A stretch of DNA of 17,419 bases from CAZKTS01 sp964555735 (GTDB taxonomy: Bacteria; Actinomycetota; Acidimicrobiia; IMCC26256; PALSA-555), in NCBI GenBank assembly GCA_964555735.1, contig CAZKTS010000286.1, positions 1 through 17,419 on the forward strand, written 5' to 3'. Each line of letters begins with the position of its first letter. Position 1 is the stretch's first letter. The translations under genes and the position numbers were made by a program. Positions 6,802 to 12,718 of the stretch are shown in pieces. The notes under the pieces were generated by a model, which ran no database searches, was not told the origin of the DNA, and saw only the letters and a list, made by a program, of their open reading frames with translations.

Positions 6802-7730
6802 CCAAGCTCGCCAAGGCCCGCGAGTTCGAGGCGCTGCGGGTCGTCCTCGGCCTCGTCGAGGAGCGCGGCGCGGTCACCCTCGAGGAGTGCGCCGCGCTCG
6901 CCGACGTCCCGGGCGACGTGCTGCGCGACGTCCTGAAAGCCGCGCTCTACGTCGACTACTACACGGCGGACGGCGAGCTGGTCAGCAAGTCGCACTGCTT
7001 CCTCCTGGACGAGAACGACGTGGTCTCGCTCACCGCCGGCCACTGGTTGCGCGACCTCGAGTCGGGCCCGCCGTCACCGGCGACCGCCCTGCGCCTGCTG
7101 CTGTCCGGCGTCACGATGCAGTCAATCGCCAGCGGCTCGACCCCGCACCTCGACCGTGCGGTCACGAAGCTGCGGGGCGTCGTGGCGTGCGAGCTCTACC
7201 TGCCCGTCGACGTCCCCGATGCACTGGCGCCGGTGCGCGAGGCCATCGACGCGCACCGCTCGGTGGAGGTCGAGTACCTCGCGCAGCGCGACGACGTCGC
7301 CCGCCGGCGCGAGCTGCTGCCGCACCGGCTCTGGTCCAAGTGGGGCCACTGGTACCTGACCGCCCGGGACGTCGAGGACTCCGCGACCAAGCAGTTCCGC
7401 CTCGACCGCATGCTCAGCGCCCGCGTGGGCTCGACCGCGTTCGAGCCGCCGGACGACGTCGAGATCCCCGAGTGGTTCGACCTCTCGGCGTCGGATCGCA
7501 CGGTGCGGGTGCGCATGCCGTCGTCGTCGCTCGAGAGCCTGCCCTCGCCGCACCGCCTGGGGGAGCCGACCGACCTGGGCGAGGGCCGGGTCGAGCTCGA
7601 CGTCACCGTCATCGGCGACCGCCGCCTCGAGCACCTGCTGGTGTGCCTCCCCGCCGACGCCGAAGTGCTCGACCCCGATCTGGCCGCGCTCCGGCGGGAT
7701 CACGCCCAGCGGCTGCTCGCGCGTTATTGA
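6798..7730 (+). CDS. WYL-domain transcriptional regulator, PafC-like (second of a tandem pair)
   Basis: This 310-aa protein starts at ATG 6798, inside the stop of the first WYL gene (4-base overlap). It has an N-terminal winged-helix region (6-75) and a WYL domain with GHWYLTARD (183-191) and FRLDRM (200-205). A C-terminal extension ends in EVLDPDLAALRRDHAQRLL, matching the end of its partner (VLDPPELVAQLRDHLSAI) and pointing to an old tandem duplication. As the downstream partner it corresponds in layout to PafC. It probably acts with the first protein as a transcription activator responding to DNA damage; target promoters cannot be seen. Only 6 bases separate its stop from the convergent stop of paralogue P1. 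Confidence 0.88.
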   Translation: MTKLAKAREFEALRVVLGLVEERGAVTLEECAALADVPGDVLRDVLKAALYVDYYTADGELVSKSHCFLLDENDVVSLTAGHWLRDLESGPPSPATALRLLLSGVTMQSIASGSTPHLDRAVTKLRGVVACELYLPVDVPDALAPVREAIDAHRSVEVEYLAQRDDVARRRELLPHRLWSKWGHWYLTARDVEDSATKQFRLDRMLSARVGSTAFEPPDDVEIPEWFDLSASDRTVRVRMPSSSLESLPSPHRLGEPTDLGEGRVELDVTVIGDRRLEHLLVCLPADAEVLDPDLAALRRDHAQRLLARY

Positions 7731-7736
7731 GGCGAC

Positions 7737-7991
7737 TCAGGTCACCCGCAGGATCGCGGTCATGACGCTGATCGTCAGCAGCAACGCGGTCGCGAACCTC
7801 CAGGTCTGGAGTCGAAGCTCCTTCTCGATGTCGCCACGGAACGCGTCGAGCGCAAGACCGAGGTGCTCCTTTGTCACCAAGGCGTCCCAGCCACCCGCCG
7901 GCCGGTCAGAGATCACGTACGCCGCTTCGTCCACGCCGATCAGCTCCTCGAGGCGCTGGCGCGCCCGGATACGCACGTCGTCGATTGCCAT
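7737..7991 (-). CDS. Small coiled-coil membrane protein, dispersed family copy P1
   Basis: This 84-aa protein starts at ATG 7991, with AAAGGGA 5 bases upstream. Layout: an N-terminal amphipathic helix MAIDDVRIRARQRLEELIGV (1-20), a conserved motif SDRPAGGWDALVTKEHL (28-44), a short charged helical stretch, and a C-terminal membrane helix (about 66-82, FATALLLTISVMTAILRVT). The coiled-coil plus C-terminal anchor resembles small DUF1640/CCDC90-like bacterial proteins; that link is by eye. The first 20 residues are identical to P3 and the DNA there differs at only a few positions, implying recent duplication or gene conversion. It is transcribed toward the WYL pair and divergently from the ADP-ribosylglycohydrolase operon. 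Function unknown. Confidence 0.85.
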   Translation of the reverse strand: MAIDDVRIRARQRLEELIGVDEAAYVISDRPAGGWDALVTKEHLGLALDAFRGDIEKELRLQTWRFATALLLTISVMTAILRVT

Positions 7992-8066
7992 GGTCGTCCC
8001 TTTCGATCACCTGCACAAGCGTCGGCGCCAGACGGGCGTGCCCCACCCCGGTGACACGGTTCCCAC

Positions 8067-8183
8067 ATGACGTCCGTCGACGAAACCCGCGCCGCCGCGC
8101 TCGTGGGCAACGACGCCGCGACCTCCGTAGAGTTCCGCTCTCGGTACGGACATCTGCGCGGCGGTGACCAAGGAGCAGCGTGA
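8067..8183 (+). CDS. Possible 38-aa leader ORF of the ADP-ribosylglycohydrolase operon
   Basis: The ATG at 8067 opens 38 codons ending TGA 8181-8183, overlapping the next gene's GTG by 4 bases (GTGA), the same coupling style used throughout this operon. There is no membrane segment or motif. A CACGGT hexamer ends 6 bases before the ATG, which could be a leaderless-type promoter. The peptide itself is not recognisable, so it might be a coupling leader peptide, a small protein, or chance. Confidence 0.35.
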   Translation: MTSVDETRAAALVGNDAATSVEFRSRYGHLRGGDQGAA

Positions 8184-9616
8184 CGCCAGCCCTCGACACG
8201 CCGGCGCTCGACCGGGCAGCAGGCGCGCTGCTCGGTCTCGCGGTCGGTGACGCCCTCGGCGCGGGATACGAGTTCGCCGCACCGCCGGCCGGCGATGCCG
8301 CCATGATCGGCGGAGGGCTCGGCAACTGGGCGCCGGGCGAGTGGACCGACGATACGCAGATGGCCGTCTGCATCGCGCAGGAGACGGCCACCGGCACGCT
8401 CGACCCTGCGGCGGTCGGCGACCGCTTCCTCGGTTGGCTCGCGAGTGAGCCGGCCGACGTCGGGAATCAGACCCGGGCCGTGCTCGGCGCGGCGTCCTCC
8501 GGTTCGGCGCTGACGGCCGTCGCCGCCGCCCACTTCGAGCGCAACCCACGCAGCTCGGCCGGCAACGGCAGCTTGATGCGCACGGCACCGGTCGCGCTCG
8601 CCCACCTGGGCGACGACGACGCCATCGTCCGCGCCGCGCACGAGATCTCCGCGCTCACCCACGCCGACCCGCTCGCCGGTGAGGCCTGCGCGCTCTGGTG
8701 CATCGCGATCGACCGCGCCGTCCGCGAGCGTCGACTCGACGGCCTGCGCGACGGGCTCGAGCTCCTCCCGCCCGGCTCGCGATCCCGCTGGACCGACTGG
8801 ATCCGGGCCGCGGAGACCGAGCCGCCGTCGACGTTCGCCCCGAACGGCTTCGTCGTCACCGCCTTCCAGGCCGCGTGGGCCGCGATCTACCAGACGCCCA
8901 TCCCGTCGGACGACGAGCACGAACCGTGCGAGCACCTCCAACGCGCACTCCACGCTGCGATCCGCATCGGTCACGACACCGACACCGTCGCCGCGATCGC
9001 CGGATCCCTGCTCGGCGCGCGCTGGGGGTCGAGCGCGATCCCGCTGCGCTGGCGCGCCCTCGTCCACGGCTGGCCCGGCCTCGAGGCCGACGACCTCGTG
9101 CGCCTCGCGGTGCGCTCCGCGCGCCGGGGCACGCTCGACGAGCTCGGATGGCCCGACAGCCCGGACCTCGCACCGCACTACGTCTCGCGCTACCGCATCG
9201 ACCCGTGGAAGCTGCCGCTCGCCGACGATCCGGGCGTCGTGCTCGGCAACGCGGTGTCGGCCGCCGCCGTCGAAGCCGACGTCATGATCAGCCTCTGCCG
9301 CATGGGGACGACGGTGCCCGCGGGCGTCGACCGACGCCACGAGCTCTTCGTCGTGGACTCCAGCCACCCGCGCCAGAACCCCAACCTGCTCTTCTCGCTG
9401 CGCGACACCGCGGCGACGATCGCCGAGTGGCGCGACGACGGGAAGACCATCTTCGTGCACTGCGCGGCGGGGGTGAGCCGCACGTCGGCGTACACCGCGG
9501 CGTACCTGGCGCGTCGCCTCGACATCACCGGCCCCGAAGCGCTCGACCGGCTGCTCGAGTGCCACGACCTCGCCGACCCCAACCCCGGCTTCCGCGCCGC
9601 GCTGGCCCGACTGTGA
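8180..9616 (+). CDS. ADP-ribosylglycohydrolase fused to a dual-specificity-phosphatase domain
   Basis: This 478-aa protein starts at GTG 8180 with AAGGAG just upstream. Residues 10-315 are a DraG/ARH-type ADP-ribosylglycohydrolase: GALLGLAVGDALG (16-27), the metal-binding WTDDTQM (55-61) and the second metal motif GHDTDTVAAIAG (264-275). These enzymes remove ADP-ribose from proteins, nucleic acids or small molecules with two Mg2+. Residues 360-478 are a DSP/PTP-like phosphatase with the P-loop HCAAGVSR (427-434), giving the Cys-X5-Arg signature with C428 and R434, plus an upstream Asp-containing loop (VVDSSHPRQN, 391-400). The fusion suggests successive processing of an ADP-ribosylated and phosphorylated substrate, such as ADP-ribose phosphate; that is inference. 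The downstream zinc-ribbon gene overlaps by 4 bases. It is cytosolic, with no signal peptide. Confidence 0.93.
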   Translation: MTPALDTPALDRAAGALLGLAVGDALGAGYEFAAPPAGDAAMIGGGLGNWAPGEWTDDTQMAVCIAQETATGTLDPAAVGDRFLGWLASEPADVGNQTRAVLGAASSGSALTAVAAAHFERNPRSSAGNGSLMRTAPVALAHLGDDDAIVRAAHEISALTHADPLAGEACALWCIAIDRAVRERRLDGLRDGLELLPPGSRSRWTDWIRAAETEPPSTFAPNGFVVTAFQAAWAAIYQTPIPSDDEHEPCEHLQRALHAAIRIGHDTDTVAAIAGSLLGARWGSSAIPLRWRALVHGWPGLEADDLVRLAVRSARRGTLDELGWPDSPDLAPHYVSRYRIDPWKLPLADDPGVVLGNAVSAAAVEADVMISLCRMGTTVPAGVDRRHELFVVDSSHPRQNPNLLFSLRDTAATIAEWRDDGKTIFVHCAAGVSRTSAYTAAYLARRLDITGPEALDRLLECHDLADPNPGFRAALARL

Positions 9617-9828
9617 ACGACGACGTCGACGAGGCTCGGTGCCCGCGCTGTGGCACCCCGGGCGTCGACATCGTCTACGGCCTGCCCGGACCGGAGCTGG
9701 CCGCTGCGGCCGAGCGTGGCGAGGTCGTCCTCGGCGGCTGCATTGTCGACCAGAGCAACCCCACCCACCACTGCCCGTCCTGCGACCACGAGTGGGGCGG
9801 CGAACCCTGGCCGGGCGATGACGACTGA
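9613..9828 (+). CDS. Small zinc-ribbon protein
   Basis: The start GTG 9613 overlaps the preceding TGA by 4 bases. The 71-aa product has C10-X2-C13 (CPRCG) and C54-X2-C57 (CPSC), with an extra C43 in between, and ends in an acidic GDDD. The pattern CPRCG..IVYGLPG.E......GEVVLGGC is familiar from a widespread bacterial small zinc-ribbon family of unknown role. It is too short and too G/C-rich to stand out as an ORF, but the zinc pairs and coupling make it convincing. It lies in the same operon as the ADP-ribosylglycohydrolase fusion. Confidence 0.83.
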   Translation: MNDDVDEARCPRCGTPGVDIVYGLPGPELAAAAERGEVVLGGCIVDQSNPTHHCPSCDHEWGGEPWPGDDD

Positions 9829-10165
9829 GTGGTCGGCGCCGAGCGTGGTCGTGCGCGACGAGTTCGGGCCGGACGATCGCCGCAAGCTCACCGTCTCCCT
9901 GGCCGGTGGCGACCTCGTGGAGACGGGTCACGACCTGGGCGCCGGTGTCTCAGCCGCCTTCGGAGCGAGCATGACCGAGTACGAGTGGGAACACAGGGTC
10001 CGTGCCGCCGACATCCCCGCGGCCATGGCGGCGCTCGGCGTGCACTCGCCCCACCTCTTGGTGGAGGTCGTCGCCGCGTCGCTCCGTGATGGCGAACGCC
10101 CGGACGCCTTCGAGCGGATCGCCGACGCGGGCGTCAAGGTCGAGTTCTGGAGCTGGATCGACTGA
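9818..10165 (+). CDS. Uncharacterised 115-aa protein, last gene of the ADP-ribosylglycohydrolase operon
   Basis: ATG 9818 gives MTTEWSAPSVVVRDEFG; the gene overlaps the zinc-ribbon gene by 11 bases. The product is soluble and acidic with a beta-rich N-terminal half (VVVRDEF...KLTVSLAGGDLVETGHDLG), a central EYEWEHRV and a helical C-terminal half. It has no membrane segment and no catalytic signature. The layout resembles small actinobacterial conserved proteins of unknown function, and no name can be justified. A hairpin-forming sequence follows directly and separates it from convergent paralogue P2. Confidence 0.8.
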   Translation: MTTEWSAPSVVVRDEFGPDDRRKLTVSLAGGDLVETGHDLGAGVSAAFGASMTEYEWEHRVRAADIPAAMAALGVHSPHLLVEVVAASLRDGERPDAFERIADAGVKVEFWSWID

Positions 10166-10199
10166 GCGCCGTCGGCGTCTGGGTGACGCTGCGGCTCAG
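10162..10199. terminator. Possible bidirectional hairpin terminator between convergent genes
   Basis: Outer arms CTGAGC (10162-10167) and GCTCAG (10194-10199) enclose an inner stem GCGTC (10175-10179)/GACGC (10185-10189) with loop TGGGT. It lies exactly at the junction of the 115-aa gene and convergent P2. No T-tract follows on either strand, so it would be a non-canonical terminator, as is common in actinobacteria. Confidence 0.35.
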
Positions 10200-10414
10200 G
10201 TGAGCCGGAGGATCGCGGTCATTGCGGTGACCGTGGCGAGGAGAGCACCGGCCATCCGCCAGGTCTGCGCGCGGAGCTCGCGTTCCAGTGCGCCCAACAC
10301 CTCGTGACGCAGCGCGCCGAGTTCCAGGTCGAGATGATCCTTCGTCACCAGCGCATCCCAGCCGCCCGGCGGACGGTCAGAGACCACGTAAGCCGCTTCG
10401 TCCATGCCGATCAC
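10196..10414 (-). CDS. Small membrane protein, dispersed family copy P2, lacking the N-terminal helix
   Basis: This copy retains DEAAYVVSDRPPGGWDALVTK (part of the family core), the coiled-coil part (LGALRHEVLGALERELRAQTW) and the membrane helix (MAGALLATVTAMTAILRLT), but lacks the MAIDDVRIRARQRLEEL helix of P1 and P3. The likely start is GTG 10414, which overlaps the TGA of the upstream Gly-rich gene (GTGA), giving 72 aa; ATG 10405 is an alternative. Neither has a good ribosome-binding site, so translation may depend on coupling to the Gly-rich gene. It may be a functional shortened copy or a decaying fragment. Its C-terminus is closest to P1 (MTAILR.T). Confidence 0.7.
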   Translation of the reverse strand: MIGMDEAAYVVSDRPPGGWDALVTKDHLDLELGALRHEVLGALERELRAQTWRMAGALLATVTAMTAILRLT

Positions 10415-11439
10415 CCGGTGAAGCGCGGGGCGAGGTCCAGCGCGGCGGCCGCGGTCGCCGGGCAGGGGATGCCCGTGGCCTCGAAGCTGATGATGACCGA
10501 ACCGTCGCCGTCGCGCGGTGCGCCGCCGGGCGTGTTCACGACGCTCGTCACCTGCGGAGCCATGAGGCTGGAGCCGCCACCGCCGCTGGCGCCGTAGCCG
10601 TTGTCGCCGGACGCGCCGCCGCCGCCACCCGTGACGCCACCACCGCCCCCGCCGCCGGCTGCGCCTTCGTTGATGCTCGCACCGCCGGTGCCGCCGAGGT
10701 TGGCCGCGCCCGCGGTGCCCGGGAGAGCACCGCCGGTCCCGCCCGCGCCGCCGTTCGCGCCCGCGGTGCCTCCGCCCGCGCCGCCGGGAACCGTGATCGC
10801 GTTCGCGCCGTCGCCGTCGGGCGTCCCGCCGCTCGTCCCACCACCGGCGCCGCCGAACACGATGCCGGACGTGTACCCCATCCCTGCACCGCCGCCCCCA
10901 CCCGCGACGATCACTCGCTCCTCCAAGCTGCTGCCCGGTGACGTCGGCGGGACCGGCGCCGCGCACGGCACGCAGCCCGAGCCGCCCGCCGCCTGTCGAA
11001 CGTCGGACGCGCCGCCGCCGCCACCGCCGGGCGCGGCGTTGCTCCCGATGTTCCCCGGCAGGTTGCCGGTACCGCCCGGCCCGCCGCCGCCGATGCCACC
11101 CGTACCGCCGGGCTGCGGCGCGGGTCCCGCCTCCGTGGGGTCGCCCCCGGCGCCGCCGACGTTGATCCCGAGGATCTCGCCCGGCGTCACCGCCAGCACA
11201 CCCTGGACCTGGCCACCCGAGCCGCCGAGCCGTGCACGTGTGTCGCCGCCCGGCGCGCCGTTGACCGTGATGCTGAGTGAGCACACGCCGGCGGGAACCT
11301 CGAACTCGTCGGGGCCGGGCGTCGTGAACGACTCCGTGTCCGCGTGCGCCAGCGGTGCAGCAACGACGAGCGCGACCGCCACCGAAGCACCGATGACGGT
11401 CAGTCGTCGGAGGGACCGTCGCGCACGTCGTGAACGCAT
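10411..11439 (-). CDS. Secreted glycine-rich protein
   Basis: This 342-aa protein has a Sec signal peptide: an Arg-rich start MRSRRARRSLRR, a hydrophobic core (about 14-30) and the cleavage site AHA|D after residue 33. The mature N-terminus FEVPAGVCSLSITVNGAPGG (46-65) and VTPGEILGINVGGAGG form the beta-strand opening typical of bacterial Gly-rich secreted domains. It is followed by about 200 residues of GG-rich repeats and a closing GDGSVIISFEATG. The same opening and closing pattern is found in the Gly-rich half of the protein at 16069. It probably forms an extracellular or surface structure; PE_PGRS-type antigens are similar in composition only. A TAGCGT hexamer ends 6 bases before the ATG, suggesting a leaderless transcript. 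The opposite strand carries a long Pro-rich open frame that is only the shadow of this gene. Confidence 0.87.
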   Translation of the reverse strand: MRSRRARRSLRRLTVIGASVAVALVVAAPLAHADTESFTTPGPDEFEVPAGVCSLSITVNGAPGGDTRARLGGSGGQVQGVLAVTPGEILGINVGGAGGDPTEAGPAPQPGGTGGIGGGGPGGTGNLPGNIGSNAAPGGGGGGASDVRQAAGGSGCVPCAAPVPPTSPGSSLEERVIVAGGGGGAGMGYTSGIVFGGAGGGTSGGTPDGDGANAITVPGGAGGGTAGANGGAGGTGGALPGTAGAANLGGTGGASINEGAAGGGGGGGVTGGGGGASGDNGYGASGGGGSSLMAPQVTSVVNTPGGAPRDGDGSVIISFEATGIPCPATAAAALDLAPRFTG

Positions 11440-11445
11440 CGGGAC

Positions 11446-11451
11446 ACGCTA
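11446..11451 (-). promoter_or_regulatory. Candidate -10 element (leaderless) of the Gly-rich gene
   Basis: TAGCGT on the - strand is followed by six bases and then the ATG. The TAnnnT pattern about 7 bases before the start codon is the usual arrangement for leaderless actinobacterial mRNAs. There is no Shine-Dalgarno sequence before this gene. No clear -35 element. Confidence 0.35.
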
Positions 11452-11496
11452 CTCACCCGGGCCACGACCCAGCAGGAGTCCGCCGACTGCGGATGA

Positions 11497-11805
11497 TCAC
11501 GCGAAGCGCAAGAGGGTGCCGATCGCCGCCGTCGCGGCCACGACCACTGCCAGTGCCGAGACGACCAGCGTCGCCAGCCAGCGGGTCTGGGCCCGGAGCT
11601 CGGTCTCGAGGCGGGCGAGCACCTCGTGACGGGACGCAGTGATCTCGTGGCGAAGCGCGGCGGCCTCGAGGCCGAGGTGCTCCTTCGTCACGAGTGCATC
11701 CCAGCCGCCCGGTGGACGGTCGGACACCACGTAGGCCGCTTCCTCCACGCCGATCAGCTCCTCGAGTCGCTGGCGCGCTCGGATACGCACGTCGTCGATC
11801 GCCAT
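11497..11805 (-). CDS. Small coiled-coil membrane protein, dispersed family copy P3
   Basis: This 102-aa protein starts at ATG 11805 with AGGAGG 5 bases upstream. It begins with the same 20 residues as P1, then EEAAYVVSDRPPGGWDAL and VTKEHLGLE. Its coiled-coil part is longer than in P1 (ALRHEITASRHEVLARLETELRAQ, with an internal RHE repeat), followed by a C-terminal membrane segment (about 76-99, LATLVVSALAVVVAATAAIG). Ending LLRFA is shared with P4 and P5. The leader sequence is also similar to that of P4. It lies upstream of, and in the same direction as, the Gly-rich gene. Function unknown; the architecture suggests a membrane-anchored oligomer facing the cytoplasm. Confidence 0.87.
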   Translation of the reverse strand: MAIDDVRIRARQRLEELIGVEEAAYVVSDRPPGGWDALVTKEHLGLEAAALRHEITASRHEVLARLETELRAQTRWLATLVVSALAVVVAATAAIGTLLRFA

Positions 11806-11832
11806 GTTCGCCTCCTGGGTTCGGTGGCACAA
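11806..11832 (-). promoter_or_regulatory. Leader of P3, conserved with that of P4
   Basis: On the - strand the 27 bases before the ATG contain TTGTGCC, CCGA and CAGGAGGCGAAC in the same order and spacing as the leader of P4 (13711-13737), with about 24 of 27 positions matching. The AGGAGG is the ribosome-binding site, but the match extends well beyond it, so the 5' untranslated region was duplicated with the gene or is under selection. Confidence 0.55.
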
Positions 11833-11916
11833 CTACCGACCCGAGGCGACGCCGTGACCGAGGGCAGGGTCGATCGTCCGCCATGTTCCGCCCTCTCGCT
11901 CACGGTCCGCTTCATG

Positions 11917-11932
11917 CGGATACGCTTATCCG
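11917..11932. promoter_or_regulatory. Perfect inverted repeat upstream of P3
   Basis: CGGATA (11917-11922), loop CGCT, TATCCG (11927-11932). It lies about 112 bases upstream of the P3 start, in an A/T-richer patch of the 199-base gap between P3 and the XRE gene. A regulator operator is possible, with the neighbouring XRE protein a candidate. It could also be the hairpin downstream of the XRE gene. Confidence 0.35.
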
Positions 11933-12004
11933 TTTCCGGGATGAGCATAGAGGTGGCCTGGGACAGATGGCCAGATGGGCGGACGACCAGACGACGACCG
12001 CCGG

Positions 12005-12373
12005 TCAGTCGCGCCGGCGGCGGCTCCGCTCCTTCGTCGACTGCTCGACCGCGATCCGGTACGCGCCGAGCAGGAGCTCGCGCCGGGCGTCGTCGAGCCG
12101 GGGGTCGGCGGCGATGGCGTCCTCGGGGTCGTCCGCATCGCCCACGAAGCCGGCGGCGCGCAGGATGAACCCGAGCGGCCGATCGCAGGCCTGCTCGATG
12201 TTGGCGAGGTCCTCGAGCGTCGGTCGGAGCCGGCCGGTCGCCCACCGGCTCACCGTGTTCTGGCGCACCCCGACGGCATCGGCGAGCTCGGCCTGGGTGA
12301 GCCGGCCGTCGTACGCGGCGCGCACGGCGTCGGGCAGCGACAGAGGGCGCGGCGCTCGCGCTCGGGGGGCCAT
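12005..12373 (-). CDS. XRE-family helix-turn-helix regulator
   Basis: ATG 12373 gives 122 aa (MAPRARAP...); GTG 12391 would add 6 residues. The HTH is LTQAELADAVGVRQNTVSRW (about residues 25-44), followed by GRLRPTLEDLANIEQACDRPLGFILRAAGF, a standard Cro/C1-type domain with recognition helix QNTVSRW. A C-terminal helical tail ends in RSRRRRD. Such proteins repress by binding short palindromes. The inverted repeat 12394-12411 lies between this gene and the divergent 51-aa coiled-coil gene and is the natural autoregulatory site. GACAAT ending 8 bases before ATG 12373 could be its -10 element. The target genes are unknown. Confidence 0.87.
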   Translation of the reverse strand: MAPRARAPRPLSLPDAVRAAYDGRLTQAELADAVGVRQNTVSRWATGRLRPTLEDLANIEQACDRPLGFILRAAGFVGDADDPEDAIAADPRLDDARRELLLGAYRIAVEQSTKERSRRRRD

Positions 12374-12393
12374 CGGGCGCCATTGTCCCACCC

Positions 12394-12411
12394 CGTCCGT
12401 ACGTTCGGACG
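12394..12411. promoter_or_regulatory. Inverted repeat in the XRE divergent promoter region, candidate operator
   Basis: CGTCCG (12394-12399), spacer TACGTT, CGGACG (12406-12411): a perfect 6-base dyad with 18-base span, the size of a typical XRE operator. It sits 21-38 bases upstream of the ATG of the XRE gene and 37-54 bases upstream of the divergent small gene, so it could control both. Confidence 0.45.
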
Positions 12412-12447
12412 CGGATCACGACACGGCGAGGAACGGGCGGAGGACCG

Positions 12448-12603
12448 GTGGAGCAGCACGACAGATCTGAGGGCGACGACCTGGCCCGACGGCTCGACGC
12501 GGTCGAGCAGCAGCTCGCGCACGTGCGCGAGACGCTGGCGTTCGTCGGAGCCCAGCTCGCTCGAGTGGTCGACGACGGCGCGCCGTCGCTCGATCACGAC
12601 TGA
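12448..12603 (+). CDS. Small coiled-coil protein, 51 aa
   Basis: GTG 12448 is preceded by GGAGG 4 bases upstream. The product is one long amphipathic helix with heptad-like spacing (LARRLDAVEQQLAHVRETL, then FVGAQLARVVD), flanked by acidic ends. Codon third positions are strongly G/C-biased in this frame. It has no membrane segment, so it is unlike the P1-P5 family. It is divergent from the XRE gene with a shared dyad between them, so possibly co-regulated. Function unknown. Confidence 0.6.
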   Translation: MEQHDRSEGDDLARRLDAVEQQLAHVRETLAFVGAQLARVVDDGAPSLDHD

Positions 12604-12718
12604 TCGCCGCCGGCCGCTGGGCACGTGGCAAGGGCGGGGAGGCCGTCACGACGGACTCCGCACGTGCTCGGCGGTCGGCGGTCGCCGTCGTGTCCCACCT
12701 CCGTCGCACACTCGGGCC

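Noticed and set aside
7940..9931. 663-codon open frame on the - strand across the ADP-ribosylglycohydrolase operon
   Set aside because: It is antisense to genes with clear motifs. The long frame is an artefact of G/C-rich third positions, and its Arg/Gly/Ala-rich product has no recognisable domain.
9818..10165. Immunity protein of a toxin system
   Set aside because: Small and acidic like many immunity proteins, but the operon has no toxin gene; its partners are an ADP-ribosylglycohydrolase and a zinc ribbon.
10601..11629. 342-codon Pro-rich open frame on the + strand
   Set aside because: It is the complement of the Gly-rich coding repeats (GGC read as GCC/CCG). The - strand product has a proper signal peptide and known domain ends.
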